From contig NZ_CP027116.1 in NCBI RefSeq assembly GCF_003431975.1, forward strand, positions 1,922,001 to 1,986,000: DNA of 64,000 nucleotides. Direction: 5' to 3'. The position numbers and the translations under genes are program-made. A model generated the notes under the pieces. The model was not told the DNA's origin. It saw only the letters and a program-made list of their open reading frames with translations, and ran no database searches. This DNA is from Bacillus pumilus. Lineage in GTDB: Bacteria > Bacillota > Bacilli > Bacillales > Bacillaceae. Of the stretch, positions 1-8,487 are shown one piece after another. Positions within the stretch are counted from its first letter, which is position 1, and each line of letters begins with the position of its first letter.

Positions 1-1496
1 AGTGTCATGGTGATAAAAGGCGTATGCAAGTACAATCCTTCGTCACCGGTACTGCCTTTTGGACATGTGCTTTTTAATAGAAAATCCTCTTTCTCATTAA
101 AAGGCTTTAAAATGGCGGTCAGCTGAGAATATGGCAGCGGCAGCGCAATATTCATATAACCCGTAGCTACATCTTGATGCTGAGCATAAAGCGCAAAAAA
201 GACTTGCTCCCCTTTTTCGTTGTGGCGTATCCACGCCCGTACGTGTTCTCTTTCTTCCTTCGGATGTTGAAATCTAGTCAGACGTCCCTTCATTTCATAT
301 GGAATACGAGATGACCCCAAATGAAGCTGACCTATTCTCTTAAACACTGGCTGAAGTAAGCATACAAAAGGTCTCATCCACCAATGAAAATGGACGGCTG
401 CTTTTAATGTAAAAGCCATAGGGTTTTCATAAAATCTGCGAATCACTGGTGACACCTTATTAGCTGAAAACGTCGTTCCATTTAAATCATCAAGTGAATC
501 AACTAACCCCAATTTCTCAGTGTCATGCACGCTTTCCTCTTGAAAAGAAATCATATGAAACCGGCCATGCACTTGCGAAATCGGAAAGTTCTTCTGCTTC
601 AATTGATCCTTCGGCCGTTCAATTAGCCATCCAATTAAACCCGGCAATATCACAAAAAAGGCATTGATACTGCCGTGAAACCAAATCATTTGATCAATGC
701 TGATGTAAGTCACACGCATCAGCATACCAGTGGAGTAAAGGAGAGATAACACGATTGTTCCCATTAAAACAAAGCTAGAAAACACAACCAGCCGTTTTGC
801 CAAAGTTGACCGAAACCTTGTTTTCACACAAAGGATGCCATACATGTAGAGAGAAATCACATAAAGAATGACGCTGAATGTATCAAATAAACGGGAAAAG
901 CTAATCCCAACAGCAATCATCACAGGCGACAGCAAAATCACCCAGCCAGCCGCTTTGTACAACGTGGTCTCTTTTGTTAACTGCCTTCCTAAAAATCCAT
1001 AAAAAAGCGGAATAAAAAAAGCCGAGTAATGAAAATGAATAGCGGTCAAAAGAACAATGAGCGGCGAAAATGTCATCACCTGTATATCTGCTGTATACAG
1101 CCAAAACCACAGCCCGCCTAAAGCAATATACATGCATGCGCCATCAATCATCAGCTCATGAAGCGGAAAGATGCCTCTTTTCAGCAATCGAGCAAAGCCA
1201 AATAACGCCAATAGGAATGTATATAAAGCCCAGCCAGATGCAAACCACACGGAATGATAGATAAAAGCAGCAGTTGCACAAAGAGCCGCTAGTGGAAAGG
1301 CTTTCATTAAAAAGCCAATCAGCACACCCGGCTTTTGACTCTTCCCTTCTTTCTCAAAAAAATGTAGGCCAGCAGGAAGAAAAAACAGAATCGCCATGAG
1401 AACAAAAAATTCTGCTATCGGACCAGTGATCAAACGCGTGGCAATAAAATAAGCCATGAAGATCAGACTGAAGGTCAAATGCCATTTATTCATCAT
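1..1496 (-). CDS. yndJ: YndJ-like membrane protein (3' end beyond window)
   Basis: The reading frame stays open from an ATG pair at 1496/1493 to the left edge, so the C-terminus is missing. The first part (about residues 1-240) is a run of hydrophobic segments; the rest is soluble, with Trp- and Arg-rich stretches such as HFHWWMRPF. This two-part form matches the YndJ family of Bacillus, whose function is unknown. The start overlaps the end of the upstream DUF4166-like gene by 11 bases, which implies translational coupling in a yndG-yndH-yndJ operon read leftwards. Identification is by resemblance and gene order only. Confidence 0.75.
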   Translation of the reverse strand, partial: MMNKWHLTFSLIFMAYFIATRLITGPIAEFFVLMAILFFLPAGLHFFEKEGKSQKPGVLIGFLMKAFPLAALCATAAFIYHSVWFASGWALYTFLLALFGFARLLKRGIFPLHELMIDGACMYIALGGLWFWLYTADIQVMTFSPLIVLLTAIHFHYSAFFIPLFYGFLGRQLTKETTLYKAAGWVILLSPVMIAVGISFSRLFDTFSVILYVISLYMYGILCVKTRFRSTLAKRLVVFSSFVLMGTIVLSLLYSTGMLMRVTYISIDQMIWFHGSINAFFVILPGLIGWLIERPKDQLKQKNFPISQVHGRFHMISFQEESVHDTEKLGLVDSLDDLNGTTFSANKVSPVIRRFYENPMAFTLKAAVHFHWWMRPFVCLLQPVFKRIGQLHLGSSRIPYEMKGRLTRFQHPKEEREHVRAWIRHNEKGEQVFFALYAQHQDVATGYMNIALPLPYSQLTAILKPFNEKEDFLLKSTCPKGSTGDEGLYLHTPFITMT

Positions 1497-2091
1497 GAGA
1501 CACCCTTTCGGTAAAACGGCCTTTATATGTAAAAAGAGTTCCAAATAAACGATTTTTCACATGTACATCAATGGTATACTCACCAGCTTGCTCATCGTAA
1601 CCTTCCGTTACATCTGACACACCATATAGCCATGAAGGCAGCGGCCATTCCCTGCCGAACATGAAGAACTTCTGCCGGCCGGATTGAATATGCAAAAACC
1701 CATCCTTTGTTCCTGTAAAATGAAGCTCTGACACAAGAAGTCTAGGCTTTCCAAAATAGTCTAGTACTGTATGACTCTTCTGATCAATGATCATATCTGC
1801 ATCAAAGTGCCGCTCCTTCTTAGGGAAATAAAACGTTCGAAACCAGTGCATCCCTTTCTCCCTGTTATGTGTCAGAAAGGGCTCATTGACAATTCGGAAA
1901 GGAATGTTTTTACCTCTCTCGGGGAAAAAACAGCGAAACAATGGACCGATTCTAAAGAAAAATCGAATGAGTCTCGACCCGCCGCCAATTTCCTCCATGA
2001 TGCCTTCAGCAACAAACGCGCGGTTATACCTCTCTTTTAGTTTTGGATGCAGCTTATCGTAATCCTTTACTTGATGACGATGAACGACCAT
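1486..2091 (-). CDS. yndH: DUF4166-like protein (YndH)
   Basis: This is a soluble protein of about 201 residues beginning MVVHRHQVKDYDKLHP. The ATG at 2091 is chosen because an AAGGGGAG ribosome-binding site lies 6 bases upstream; an ATG 42 bases further up has none. Blocks such as WFRTFYFPKK and SELHFTGTKDGFLHIQSG match the DUF4166 family, of unknown function. It overlaps the upstream gene by about 38 bases and the downstream yndJ by 11, so the three are probably one transcript. The yndH symbol comes from gene order and is moderately certain. Confidence 0.65.
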   Translation of the reverse strand: MVVHRHQVKDYDKLHPKLKERYNRAFVAEGIMEEIGGGSRLIRFFFRIGPLFRCFFPERGKNIPFRIVNEPFLTHNREKGMHWFRTFYFPKKERHFDADMIIDQKSHTVLDYFGKPRLLVSELHFTGTKDGFLHIQSGRQKFFMFGREWPLPSWLYGVSDVTEGYDEQAGEYTIDVHVKNRLFGTLFTYKGRFTERVSHDE

Positions 2092-2935
2092 GTCTAGCTC
2101 CCCTTTTTCTTTTGATGGAAAATACGTCAACACAATCTTTTAAATTAATCATACCTGCAATCGACAAGATGAAAAATGCACTTATCACAAGTGGCTCATG
2201 AAGCGTCGTTTGCGGGGATAGGATCCCTATACAAAGCATGATCAGCAGAAAGATGCTTTGCAGCATGAAGAGATATTTCTTAGACAGCTTAGGGATCAGC
2301 CATGATACACCTAAAAGCCCATAAAACAATCGAAAACCCGTGCTATGATCAAAAGCGGAATGTGAAAAAGGGATGACCGCTTGGCATAGCCAGACGATGG
2401 CAAATAGCAAACAAATTCCGTAATGAGCAAGGGTTCTCTCTAGTAACAGCCGAGGATGCATTCCCTTTTCAAGCCACACCTTTAATGCGCCAAAACTAAA
2501 AGCTGTCATACACCCGATCATCGGACGAAAAAGAATTCGGTCTGCCCATGCCCATCCTTTTCCTTCTTTCGTTTCATAATCAAATTGAGTTTGAAATAAA
2601 ATGTGATCGCTTGTTTTCATATACTTCCAGTAACCGCCGCCTTCTTTGATGAAAGACAAAGGATGCGACGATTTGAATTTGAGCGAGGATGCCCGCTCAT
2701 TCCGTTCATCCATTATTCTTGTTCGATACGCCCCTGTCCCTGTAACACTTAAACCAAATCCAAGATGCTTTTCATACAAAAAGGATTGGGGCTGTTCATT
2801 TTGAGGTTCATTAAACGAAATGGTTGAAAAACGCAAATCCCATTGTTCATGAAGCTTTGGATTTTGCGTATATTCCCATACTTTCTCTATCGGTGCATGA
2901 ATGGTTGTTTCCACATAAACAGGCTTTCTTTTCAT
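2054..2935 (-). CDS. yndG: SRPBCC-domain protein with DoxX-like membrane tail (YndG-like)
   Basis: The protein has 293 residues. The first 150 or so resemble a START/SRPBCC ligand-binding fold (opening MKRKPVYVETTIHAPIEKVW, a typical polyketide-cyclase-like start). The C-terminal part holds about four hydrophobic helices resembling DoxX-like proteins, then a basic, serine-rich tail. The fusion suggests a membrane-attached protein handling a hydrophobic ligand; no substrate can be named. It is first in the three-gene leftward operon. The tail (RHGRSSSSSKGLR) is encoded where the frame overlaps yndH and may be poorly conserved. Confidence 0.6.
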   Translation of the reverse strand: MKRKPVYVETTIHAPIEKVWEYTQNPKLHEQWDLRFSTISFNEPQNEQPQSFLYEKHLGFGLSVTGTGAYRTRIMDERNERASSLKFKSSHPLSFIKEGGGYWKYMKTSDHILFQTQFDYETKEGKGWAWADRILFRPMIGCMTAFSFGALKVWLEKGMHPRLLLERTLAHYGICLLFAIVWLCQAVIPFSHSAFDHSTGFRLFYGLLGVSWLIPKLSKKYLFMLQSIFLLIMLCIGILSPQTTLHEPLVISAFFILSIAGMINLKDCVDVFSIKRKRGARHGRSSSSSKGLR

Positions 2936-3069
2936 CTGCCTCTACTCCTCTATGTGAATTATTTCACATAATAAGCATACCATGTTTCACAAAACTGTCA
3001 AATCTTTATTCTTTTTTGGCAAAAAATTAGCTCAAGGTGGCCACCATTTTAAGATATCGATGCACGACC

Positions 3070-3098
3070 AAAAAAAGACCTGTCAATAAGACAGATCT
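3070..3098 (-). terminator. Rho-independent terminator after the TetR gene
   Basis: Read on the minus strand, arms AGATCTGTC and GACAGGTCT flank loop TTATT and are followed by a run of T. The TGA stop codon of the TetR gene (3083-3085) lies inside the hairpin. Confidence 0.8.
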
Positions 3099-3655
3099 CC
3101 TTTTTGCAACACACCTGAGATATAAAGCCTGACCGCATAGCTCACACTCTCTTCAAGCTGTTCTTTTCGTTGAAAGCCCTTTTTATTTGAAATATCACCG
3201 AAGCCGTGCAATAAGCTTCTTAGCCCTCTGACCACATGTGTCATCTCTTCTTCTTTGACACCAAAGCGGGACATGATGGATTGGACAAATTCAGCAAGGC
3301 GCTCTGCCTCGCTTCTTACTTTTTTCTCACTCATATGTGAAAAGGCCGCTTCGTAAAGCCCTGGATGTTCCCGGACAAATTCAACATACTTCCTGGAAAA
3401 GGCTAAAACAGCTTCTTCTTTATCCAGCCCCTCTGTTACGTGTATGCCCTCTTCACATAGCATGGACAGGCCTTTTACTGCAAGTGCCGCCTGAATCTCA
3501 TGAAGACCAGATACGTGATTATAAAGGGATGGTGGTCTGATGTTCAGCTTTCTAGACAATGTAGCAATTGTCAATGCGGAAAAACCCTCTTCATCAACAA
3601 ATGCAGCTGCTGTATCCATGATTTTTTCTTGCGTGATACCCATTCTTGGAGACAC
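3083..3655 (-). CDS. TetR/AcrR-family repressor
   Basis: A 190-residue regulator with an N-terminal TetR helix-turn-helix at about residues 10-50 (TIATLSRKLNIRPPSLYNHV), then an all-helical ligand domain of the TetR C-terminal type. Its ATG follows the stop of the upstream hydrolase gene by one base, so the two are co-transcribed. It is probably autoregulatory, because two inverted repeats typical of TetR operators sit over the promoter of the pair at 4391-4432. The inducer is unknown; the neighbouring metallo-hydrolase suggests an ester, lactone or similar compound. Confidence 0.85.
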   Translation of the reverse strand: MSPRMGITQEKIMDTAAAFVDEEGFSALTIATLSRKLNIRPPSLYNHVSGLHEIQAALAVKGLSMLCEEGIHVTEGLDKEEAVLAFSRKYVEFVREHPGLYEAAFSHMSEKKVRSEAERLAEFVQSIMSRFGVKEEEMTHVVRGLRSLLHGFGDISNKKGFQRKEQLEESVSYAVRLYISGVLQKGDLSY

Positions 3656-3656
3656 T

Positions 3657-4376
3657 TTACTGCTCCCCTTTCTTCAGCTGCTGCTGCCTTTTACGAACGG
3701 CCGCCTGAAGCTTTTCATGAGGCTCTATGATGAGATCGCCATGTCCTGCAGCAAGACAGGATAAATGAAGTGCCAGTAATTTTTCGGCGCTTTTGAGCGC
3801 AGTTTCTGCATCCCATGTAGCAAAAGCTGGGAATGGGAAAGTCCAGCGAAATTCACCCGTAACTGATAAGCCGCCTTTTGTCACAAGAGCATCCCCAGCA
3901 ATCACAATTCCTGATGCTTCATCGTATAAGGAAATGCTGCCAGGTGTGTGCCCTGGTGTCGCTATGACTTTCAGTGGCCCAATCTCATCTCCTTCTTCGA
4001 CAAGCACATCCGGTTTGGTGTGAATATTTTTTGAAAAACTGCCTTTGATTTTTTTATGGGGTTCGCCAGGTAGGAGGGACAAATCACCCTCTAACAGGCG
4101 TGCATCGCGTTTTGATAAATAGACGACAGCCTCTGGAAATACCTTTTTCACTTCATCTAATGCACCGATATGATCCATATGACTATGGGTGAGAATGATT
4201 TTGTGAATAGGTTTGTTCTTTTGACGAGCAAATTCGATGATCGAGTTTGCTGCCATTTTTAACGCAGCATCAATTAAGATAAGTCCATTCTCTTCCTCTA
4301 ATACATAACAATTTACTGGGAATAATCGCGGCATCAATGTGAGCTGGTGCAGACGGTCAAAAGTTGTCAATCTCAT
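3657..4376 (-). CDS. Metallo-beta-lactamase-fold hydrolase
   Basis: A 239-residue protein with the metal-binding motif THSHMDH (about residues 63-69), a later GHTPG histidine block, an aspartate in AGDAL, and a final AGHGD histidine. These are the ligands of a two-metal MBL hydrolase. No signal peptide is seen, so it is cytoplasmic. It is first in a two-gene operon with the TetR regulator; AGGGGG is the ribosome-binding site before the ATG at 4376. The family includes thioesterases, lactonases and glyoxalase II-like enzymes, and the sequence alone does not decide which. It resembles YflN-type hydrolases of Bacillus. Confidence 0.8.
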   Translation of the reverse strand: MRLTTFDRLHQLTLMPRLFPVNCYVLEEENGLILIDAALKMAANSIIEFARQKNKPIHKIILTHSHMDHIGALDEVKKVFPEAVVYLSKRDARLLEGDLSLLPGEPHKKIKGSFSKNIHTKPDVLVEEGDEIGPLKVIATPGHTPGSISLYDEASGIVIAGDALVTKGGLSVTGEFRWTFPFPAFATWDAETALKSAEKLLALHLSCLAAGHGDLIIEPHEKLQAAVRKRQQQLKKGEQ

Positions 4377-4390
4377 CTAGTGTCCCCCTA

Positions 4391-4439
4391 AAACTAATGT
4401 TGTTAGTTTTATATTAACTAATACTATTAGTTTCAGCAA
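4391..4439 (-). promoter_or_regulatory. Promoter with two tandem TetR-type operators
   Basis: On the minus strand, -35 TTGCTG (4434-4439) and -10 TAATAT (4411-4416) are 17 bases apart. A perfect palindrome, AACTAAT-ACT-ATTAGTT (4416-4432), fills the spacer. A second near-perfect copy, AAACTAAT-GTT-GTTAGTTT (4391-4409), covers the start site. The layout implies repression of the hydrolase-TetR operon by its own TetR protein. The upstream operator also encodes the last codons and stop of the yobU-like gene. Confidence 0.75.
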
Positions 4440-4887
4440 GCATTTTTTTATCAATCGCAATATAAATATCGATTTGCGCTTCTTTTGGATCTATAGATCG
4501 CTCGTCATACCATTCAAAATCGCCTGTATATGTGCGGAAATGACGCTCATCCCACGTCCAAATTTGCTGCCATGTTTCAAACACCACCTCTTCAATCGGA
4601 CCCTTTTTCGTTCGAAACCTTGCGTAGGTGGACGCAGGAATCTCTTTAGCGTGTTCTAGCTGTGGGTCCGCGAATTGCCCAGCTGTGAATAAATAAGAGC
4701 CATGTTCATCTTTTTCATAATCGGAATAGAGCCCTATGACGGGCGCCTGTCCCCCATGAATCTGCTGTGCGAAAAATTGCTGCCAGAGCGGTGCGATTTT
4801 ACGTTCTTTTGTCTGCTCCATTTCGTTTGTTGTTCGAACAGATAACCCTTTCATCCATTGTTTCTCTAATATCACGATCTCGTACAT
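4414..4887 (-). CDS. yobU: GyrI-like effector-binding protein (YobU)
   Basis: A 157-residue single-domain protein of the AraC-effector-binding/GyrI-like type, opening MYEIVILEKQWMKGLSVRT and containing VIGLYSDYE and the late IDIYIAI strand of that fold. These domains bind small hydrophobic or cationic molecules. It lies downstream of the WYL regulator yobV, as in B. subtilis, suggesting the pair senses a common ligand. An AAAAAAGGAGATGAGA ribosome site precedes the ATG. A hairpin between the two genes may reduce read-through. Its last codons overlap a TetR operator. Confidence 0.75.
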   Translation of the reverse strand: MYEIVILEKQWMKGLSVRTTNEMEQTKERKIAPLWQQFFAQQIHGGQAPVIGLYSDYEKDEHGSYLFTAGQFADPQLEHAKEIPASTYARFRTKKGPIEEVVFETWQQIWTWDERHFRTYTGDFEWYDERSIDPKEAQIDIYIAIDKKMLAETNSIS

Positions 4888-4915
4888 ACATTCTCATCTC
4901 CTTTTTTCCATCATA

Positions 4916-4950
4916 CAAAAAGAAACCTGACAACAGTATGTCAAGTTTCT
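4916..4950 (-). terminator. Terminator after yobV
   Basis: The minus-strand hairpin AGAAACTTGAC...GTCAGGTTTCT is followed by TTTTT. The yobV TGA stop (4941-4943) is within its first arm. It lies between yobV and yobU and may attenuate transcription into yobU. Confidence 0.65.
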
Positions 4951-5873
4951 ATTCGTTTGAGAAATTGCTTTAACTGGAGATCAAACGCTTCTTTGATCGG
5001 CTTCGGCGAAAGAATGTCGACATCTGGACCCAAATAGAATAGGAAACTATTTAACCAATCATCTTCAGGTACAGTGATGGTGGCAAGATAGGTTCCATCT
5101 GAACAGACAACCCATTCGTTTTCATCCACCCACTCCTTCACTTTACCTACTGATGCTTCCGTTAACCTAAGTGTTACAGCGCTGACCGAAGGCCGTTCGT
5201 GCCAAGAGTCATTCCAAGGCTTCTCTTCGTTTTTGATTCTTTTCGGTTGGAAATCGCCTGAAATAGTGATGAGGTCTGTCATTCTGGTCAGCTTAAACAG
5301 GCGAAAAGCTTTTTTCACACAACAAAACGCATACAAATACCAATGCCTTCCTTTTAAGACAAGCGTGTAAGGCTCGACTTTGCGTGTAAGTGTTTCGCCT
5401 TTCGCATTACGATACGTGAACTGAATATATTGATGCGCTGAGGCTGCTGTATGGATGAGTTGGAGCTTCTGCTCTGCCTGGCCGTCTTTTCCCCAGGAGC
5501 TTAAATCAATGAAAACATGATGCTGTTTTTCGCTTTCATCTGTATGCGTGGGAATAAGAGATTTGATTTTTTTCAGTGCATGCTCACTTTCTTTAAAGGA
5601 ATACGCACTCGTCATGCTTTCTAGAGCAGTTAAAATGACCTCGATGTCATCATCGGTAAATAATTTTTTCTCTAAACGATAGTCATCAACAAGAGAAATG
5701 CCGCCTCCTGCTCCTTGGGTAGTCACAACAGGGATTCCGGCTTGATTGATGGTATCAATATCACGATAAATGGTCCTCACGCTCACTTCGTGAAGTGCCG
5801 CAAGATCTTTCGCTTGTACTTGCTTCTTGCTAATGAGCAGCATCACGATCGATAAAATGCGATCAATTTTCAT
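4941..5873 (-). CDS. yobV: HTH-WYL transcriptional regulator (YobV)
   Basis: A 310-residue regulator. Residues about 5-55 form an HTH_11-type winged helix (KDLAALHEVSVRTIYRDIDT). Residues about 135-210 are a WYL domain, visible as the RHWYLYAF block and the preceding AYRNAKGE-like strand region. WYL proteins act as ligand- or nucleic acid-sensing regulators. It is divergent from yobW and upstream of yobU. Gene order and length agree with B. subtilis YobV. The target is unknown; yobU and itself are the obvious candidates. Confidence 0.8.
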   Translation of the reverse strand: MKIDRILSIVMLLISKKQVQAKDLAALHEVSVRTIYRDIDTINQAGIPVVTTQGAGGGISLVDDYRLEKKLFTDDDIEVILTALESMTSAYSFKESEHALKKIKSLIPTHTDESEKQHHVFIDLSSWGKDGQAEQKLQLIHTAASAHQYIQFTYRNAKGETLTRKVEPYTLVLKGRHWYLYAFCCVKKAFRLFKLTRMTDLITISGDFQPKRIKNEEKPWNDSWHERPSVSAVTLRLTEASVGKVKEWVDENEWVVCSDGTYLATITVPEDDWLNSFLFYLGPDVDILSPKPIKEAFDLQLKQFLKRIET

Positions 5874-5991
5874 GACTTTTCCTCTTTTTCGTAAATATAG
5901 GTTTTGTTTTGATAAAAAAAGAAAGAATGGTAAAGATAAGAAACAGCCAGCATTCGTTTACATCCCTGCATGTGCAGGAGGAGGTTGCATC

Positions 5992-6516
5992 ATGACACAT
6001 AACGTGTGGCAGTTGTTCATGATTGGAAGCATTATGTTGATCTGTATCATGATTCGAATGAATCGAATGAGACGCTATCAGCTTATTCGCCCGATCAGTC
6101 TTTTGATGAGAATGTATGTCTTTGGTCTCTCTGCCCTTATTCTCCTATTAGAAGGATGGCAAAATCACAGTATCTTTATCTATGCCGCTATTGGCATGCT
6201 CTTTGGGAGCAGTCTCGCCATTCATGCCTATCAGACGATTCGCAAGAAAGAAGAAAATGGCAGGGTGTATGTAAAAACGAGTAAATGGATTGAAAGCTTC
6301 ATTTTATGTTTGTTTTTATCCAGGCTTAGTTTTAAATTGGTTGAGCTGACAAACCATTCAATGACCAAGATTAGTGTCTTTGAACTTTATCAGCATATCG
6401 TGAGCGATGATGCGATGACCATGCTCAGCTTTTTTCTTTTAGCTGCTTACTATGTCGTTTTTTCTTATCAAATGATGAAAGCGGGTAAACGATCGACACA
6501 TGTGCATCATGCGTAA
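5992..6516 (+). CDS. yobW: YobW-like membrane protein, probable sporulation (mother-cell) gene
   Basis: The start at 5992 follows a strong AGGAGGAGG ribosome site by 6-8 bases; upstream ATGs in frame lack one. The 174-residue product (MTHNVWQLFMIGSIML...) has four or five hydrophobic segments separated by basic loops such as RMNRMRRYQ and RKKEENGR. It lies between yobV and czrA exactly as yobW (csk22) does in B. subtilis, where the gene is sigma-K dependent. I saw no clean sigma-K promoter here. The topology resembles the CcdC/DUF1453 type, but this is weak. Confidence 0.65.
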   Translation: MTHNVWQLFMIGSIMLICIMIRMNRMRRYQLIRPISLLMRMYVFGLSALILLLEGWQNHSIFIYAAIGMLFGSSLAIHAYQTIRKKEENGRVYVKTSKWIESFILCLFLSRLSFKLVELTNHSMTKISVFELYQHIVSDDAMTMLSFFLLAAYYVVFSYQMMKAGKRSTHVHHA

Positions 6517-6517
6517 A

Positions 6518-6547
6518 AACCTTCCTATAAGCGTAGGAAGGTTTTTT
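6518..6547. terminator. Bidirectional terminator between yobW and czrA
   Basis: AAAACCTTCCTA and TAGGAAGGTTTT arms flank a short loop, with a T run on the plus strand and A run on the other side. It serves both convergent genes. Confidence 0.85.
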
Positions 6548-6548
6548 A

Positions 6549-6878
6549 TCAATCATGCTGTGCATGGTGAATCATCTGTTCAAGCACTTCCATCACATGC
6601 TGATCTTCAGGGCTGTAAAAAATCGATGTCCCTGCTCGTCTTGATTTTACGAGACGGAGGTTTTTTAAAAAGCGCAGCTGATGAGAAACGGTTGATTGCA
6701 TGAGATTCAGTGTTTCCGCTATATCATTTACCGAGTGTTCACCTTGAGACAGCAGGTGCAAAATTCGAATACGCGTCGGATCAGATAAAGCTTTAAAGGT
6801 TTGGGAGACAAGAAATAGACTTTCTTCATCCAGCTCCATCCGTTCCTGTTCTTGATTTGTATTCAGTTCTTCCTTCAT
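6549..6878 (-). CDS. czrA: ArsR/SmtB zinc-responsive repressor CzrA
   Basis: A 109-residue ArsR-family protein with helix-turn-helix [20 protein letters not shown] (about residues 52-71). The C-terminal helix keeps the alpha-5 zinc site: Asp and His in DQH, then His 11 residues later and His 3 after that (HxxH). This spacing is that of CzrA. In known cases it represses efflux genes (czcD, cadA) until zinc or cobalt binds. Here the divergent neighbour is an importer of the PuuP type, which is not the usual target. A candidate site overlaps that gene's promoter. Confidence 0.85.
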   Translation of the reverse strand: MKEELNTNQEQERMELDEESLFLVSQTFKALSDPTRIRILHLLSQGEHSVNDIAETLNLMQSTVSHQLRFLKNLRLVKSRRAGTSIFYSPEDQHVMEVLEQMIHHAQHD

Positions 6879-6993
6879 TTTGCTTCACCTTTCTTGTCCG
6901 TCAAATCGCGACTTATTCTATGTATCATCATATACCAAAACGTGCGGCATGCAAAGCCAATACAATTTAAGAAAAAGATTTACTCAAATAGCA

Positions 6994-7040
6994 TTGACAC
7001 TTGGTAGCATTCTTTTTAAAATGAGCATTATTTATTCATT
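6994..7040 (+). promoter_or_regulatory. Promoter of the importer gene with possible CzrA site
   Basis: TTGACA (6994-6999) and TAAAAT (7017-7022) are separated by 17 bases. An imperfect inverted repeat, AAATGAGCA...TATTCATTT (7018-7040), overlaps the -10 and start point. It resembles ArsR-family sites of the ATGAACA-N-TATTCAT kind, but symmetry is incomplete. Confidence 0.6.
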
Positions 7041-7064
7041 TTTTTAGAGGAGCTGATAGGCAAA

Positions 7065-8390
7065 TTGACTGAAGAGCCAAGACTAAAACGCAGCCTGACT
7101 GTCTTTCCACTCGTTGTGATCGGGCTTGCTTATATGGATCCACTTGTCGTATTTGATTCATACGGCATTGTTGCTCAGCTGACGAAAGGGCACGTCGCTG
7201 CAGCTTATATATTTACGTTACTTGCATTACTATTGACAGCGCTTAGCTATGGGAATATGGTGAAGGCTTTTCCAAAAGCAGGATCTGCTTATACATATGC
7301 GCAAAAAAGTATTCATCCTCATGTTGGTTTTCTTGTAGGCTGGACACTTTTACTGGATTATTTATTTTTGCCTATGGTCAATTTTGCGATCGGAAGTGCT
7401 TATTTAACCGCAGCCTTTCCTGATGTACCTCATTACATTTGGATCATAATACTTGCTATCGCCATAACGACTGTCAATGTAATCGGTATTCGGCTTACAG
7501 CCAACATCACGGCACTATTAGTGACCTTCCAAGTCATTGTCGCTGTCACTTTTGTTGGGTTTATTATTTATGGGCTCACGCAGCATGCAGGTACGGGAGA
7601 ATTACTGTCAGCCCGGCCTTTTTATTCTGCGAGCTTAGATCCAGCGCTTATTTTCTCAGGAGCGACCATTTTATGTTTTTCATTTCTAGGATTTGATGCG
7701 ATTTCGACCATGTCTGAGGAAACCATTAAGCCAAAAAAGACGATCCCTCTTGCGATCTTTTTAACAGTTGCAATTGGAGGTGTCCTGTTTACCTTGACGT
7801 CTTATTTTTTGCAGCAGGTGTTTCCACATTTTCAGCAGTTCAAGCATCCCGATGCTGCCTCACTTGAAATTGCGCAATTTGTAGGTGGAGCATTTCTCCA
7901 TTCGTTCTTTTTAGCTGGCACAATGGTTGCTGTCATCTCTTCCTCCTTATCGTCACATGCAAGTGCAGCAAGATTGTTATATGCGATGGGAAGAGATGAG
8001 TCGTTACCGAAGCGTTTCTTCGGATATATTCATCCGAGGTTAAAAACCCCTATATTTAATATTTTATTAATTGGTGCTTTCTCCTTAACAGCAGTCGTTG
8101 GCGAACTTGAAGTCATTTATTCCTTTATTAGCTTCGGCGCGTTGATTGGATTCACTTTTGTGAACTTGTCCGTTTTTGCGTACTATTTCCTCAAACAAAA
8201 ACAAAGAGGTGTCCTGAACACATTAAGATACGGATTGATTCCTCTGTGCGGGACGGCCTTTTGTATTTGGCTGTTAACAAGCATCAGTGCAAACGCATTA
8301 ATCATTGGAATGATTTGGCTGATCATTGGTTTTGTTTATTTCTGCTACAGACTAAAAACAAGAGCTGAATTTACATTTGGATATGATTGA
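7065..8390 (+). CDS. APC-superfamily amine/amino-acid importer (PuuP-like)
   Basis: A 441-residue permease with about 12 membrane segments. The first helix block (GLAYMDPLVVFDSYGIV) and SYG/PKAGSAYTYAQKSI match APC transporters and are closest, from memory, to E. coli PuuP (putrescine) and YeeF. The start is TTG at 7065, about 11 bases after AGAGGAG. It is divergent from czrA, sharing a 186-bp regulatory region. Substrate is unproven; polyamine import is the leading guess, with amino acids as the alternative. It has no counterpart at this position in B. subtilis, so it may be an acquired or moved gene. Confidence 0.8.
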   Translation: MTEEPRLKRSLTVFPLVVIGLAYMDPLVVFDSYGIVAQLTKGHVAAAYIFTLLALLLTALSYGNMVKAFPKAGSAYTYAQKSIHPHVGFLVGWTLLLDYLFLPMVNFAIGSAYLTAAFPDVPHYIWIIILAIAITTVNVIGIRLTANITALLVTFQVIVAVTFVGFIIYGLTQHAGTGELLSARPFYSASLDPALIFSGATILCFSFLGFDAISTMSEETIKPKKTIPLAIFLTVAIGGVLFTLTSYFLQQVFPHFQQFKHPDAASLEIAQFVGGAFLHSFFLAGTMVAVISSSLSSHASAARLLYAMGRDESLPKRFFGYIHPRLKTPIFNILLIGAFSLTAVVGELEVIYSFISFGALIGFTFVNLSVFAYYFLKQKQRGVLNTLRYGLIPLCGTAFCIWLLTSISANALIIGMIWLIIGFVYFCYRLKTRAEFTFGYD

Positions 8391-8405
8391 TTACAAGGAT
8401 TTCGC

Positions 8406-8434
8406 TTGGTATCCTGTGCAGGATATGGCATAAT
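8406..8434 (+). promoter_or_regulatory. Probable sigma-A promoter of yocA
   Basis: TTGGTA and CATAAT hexamers are 17 bases apart, ending 53 bases upstream of the yocA start. Confidence 0.55.
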
Positions 8435-8487
8435 AAAAAGGCTGTACTTCCCTTTTAAAAGCGGGGCAAAACAGGGGTGAACTGACC

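Noticed and set aside
901..1264. Open frames on both strands in another frame of yndJ
   Set aside because: They overlap the membrane-protein frame of yndJ, have no ribosome site, and their translations look like shadow sequence.
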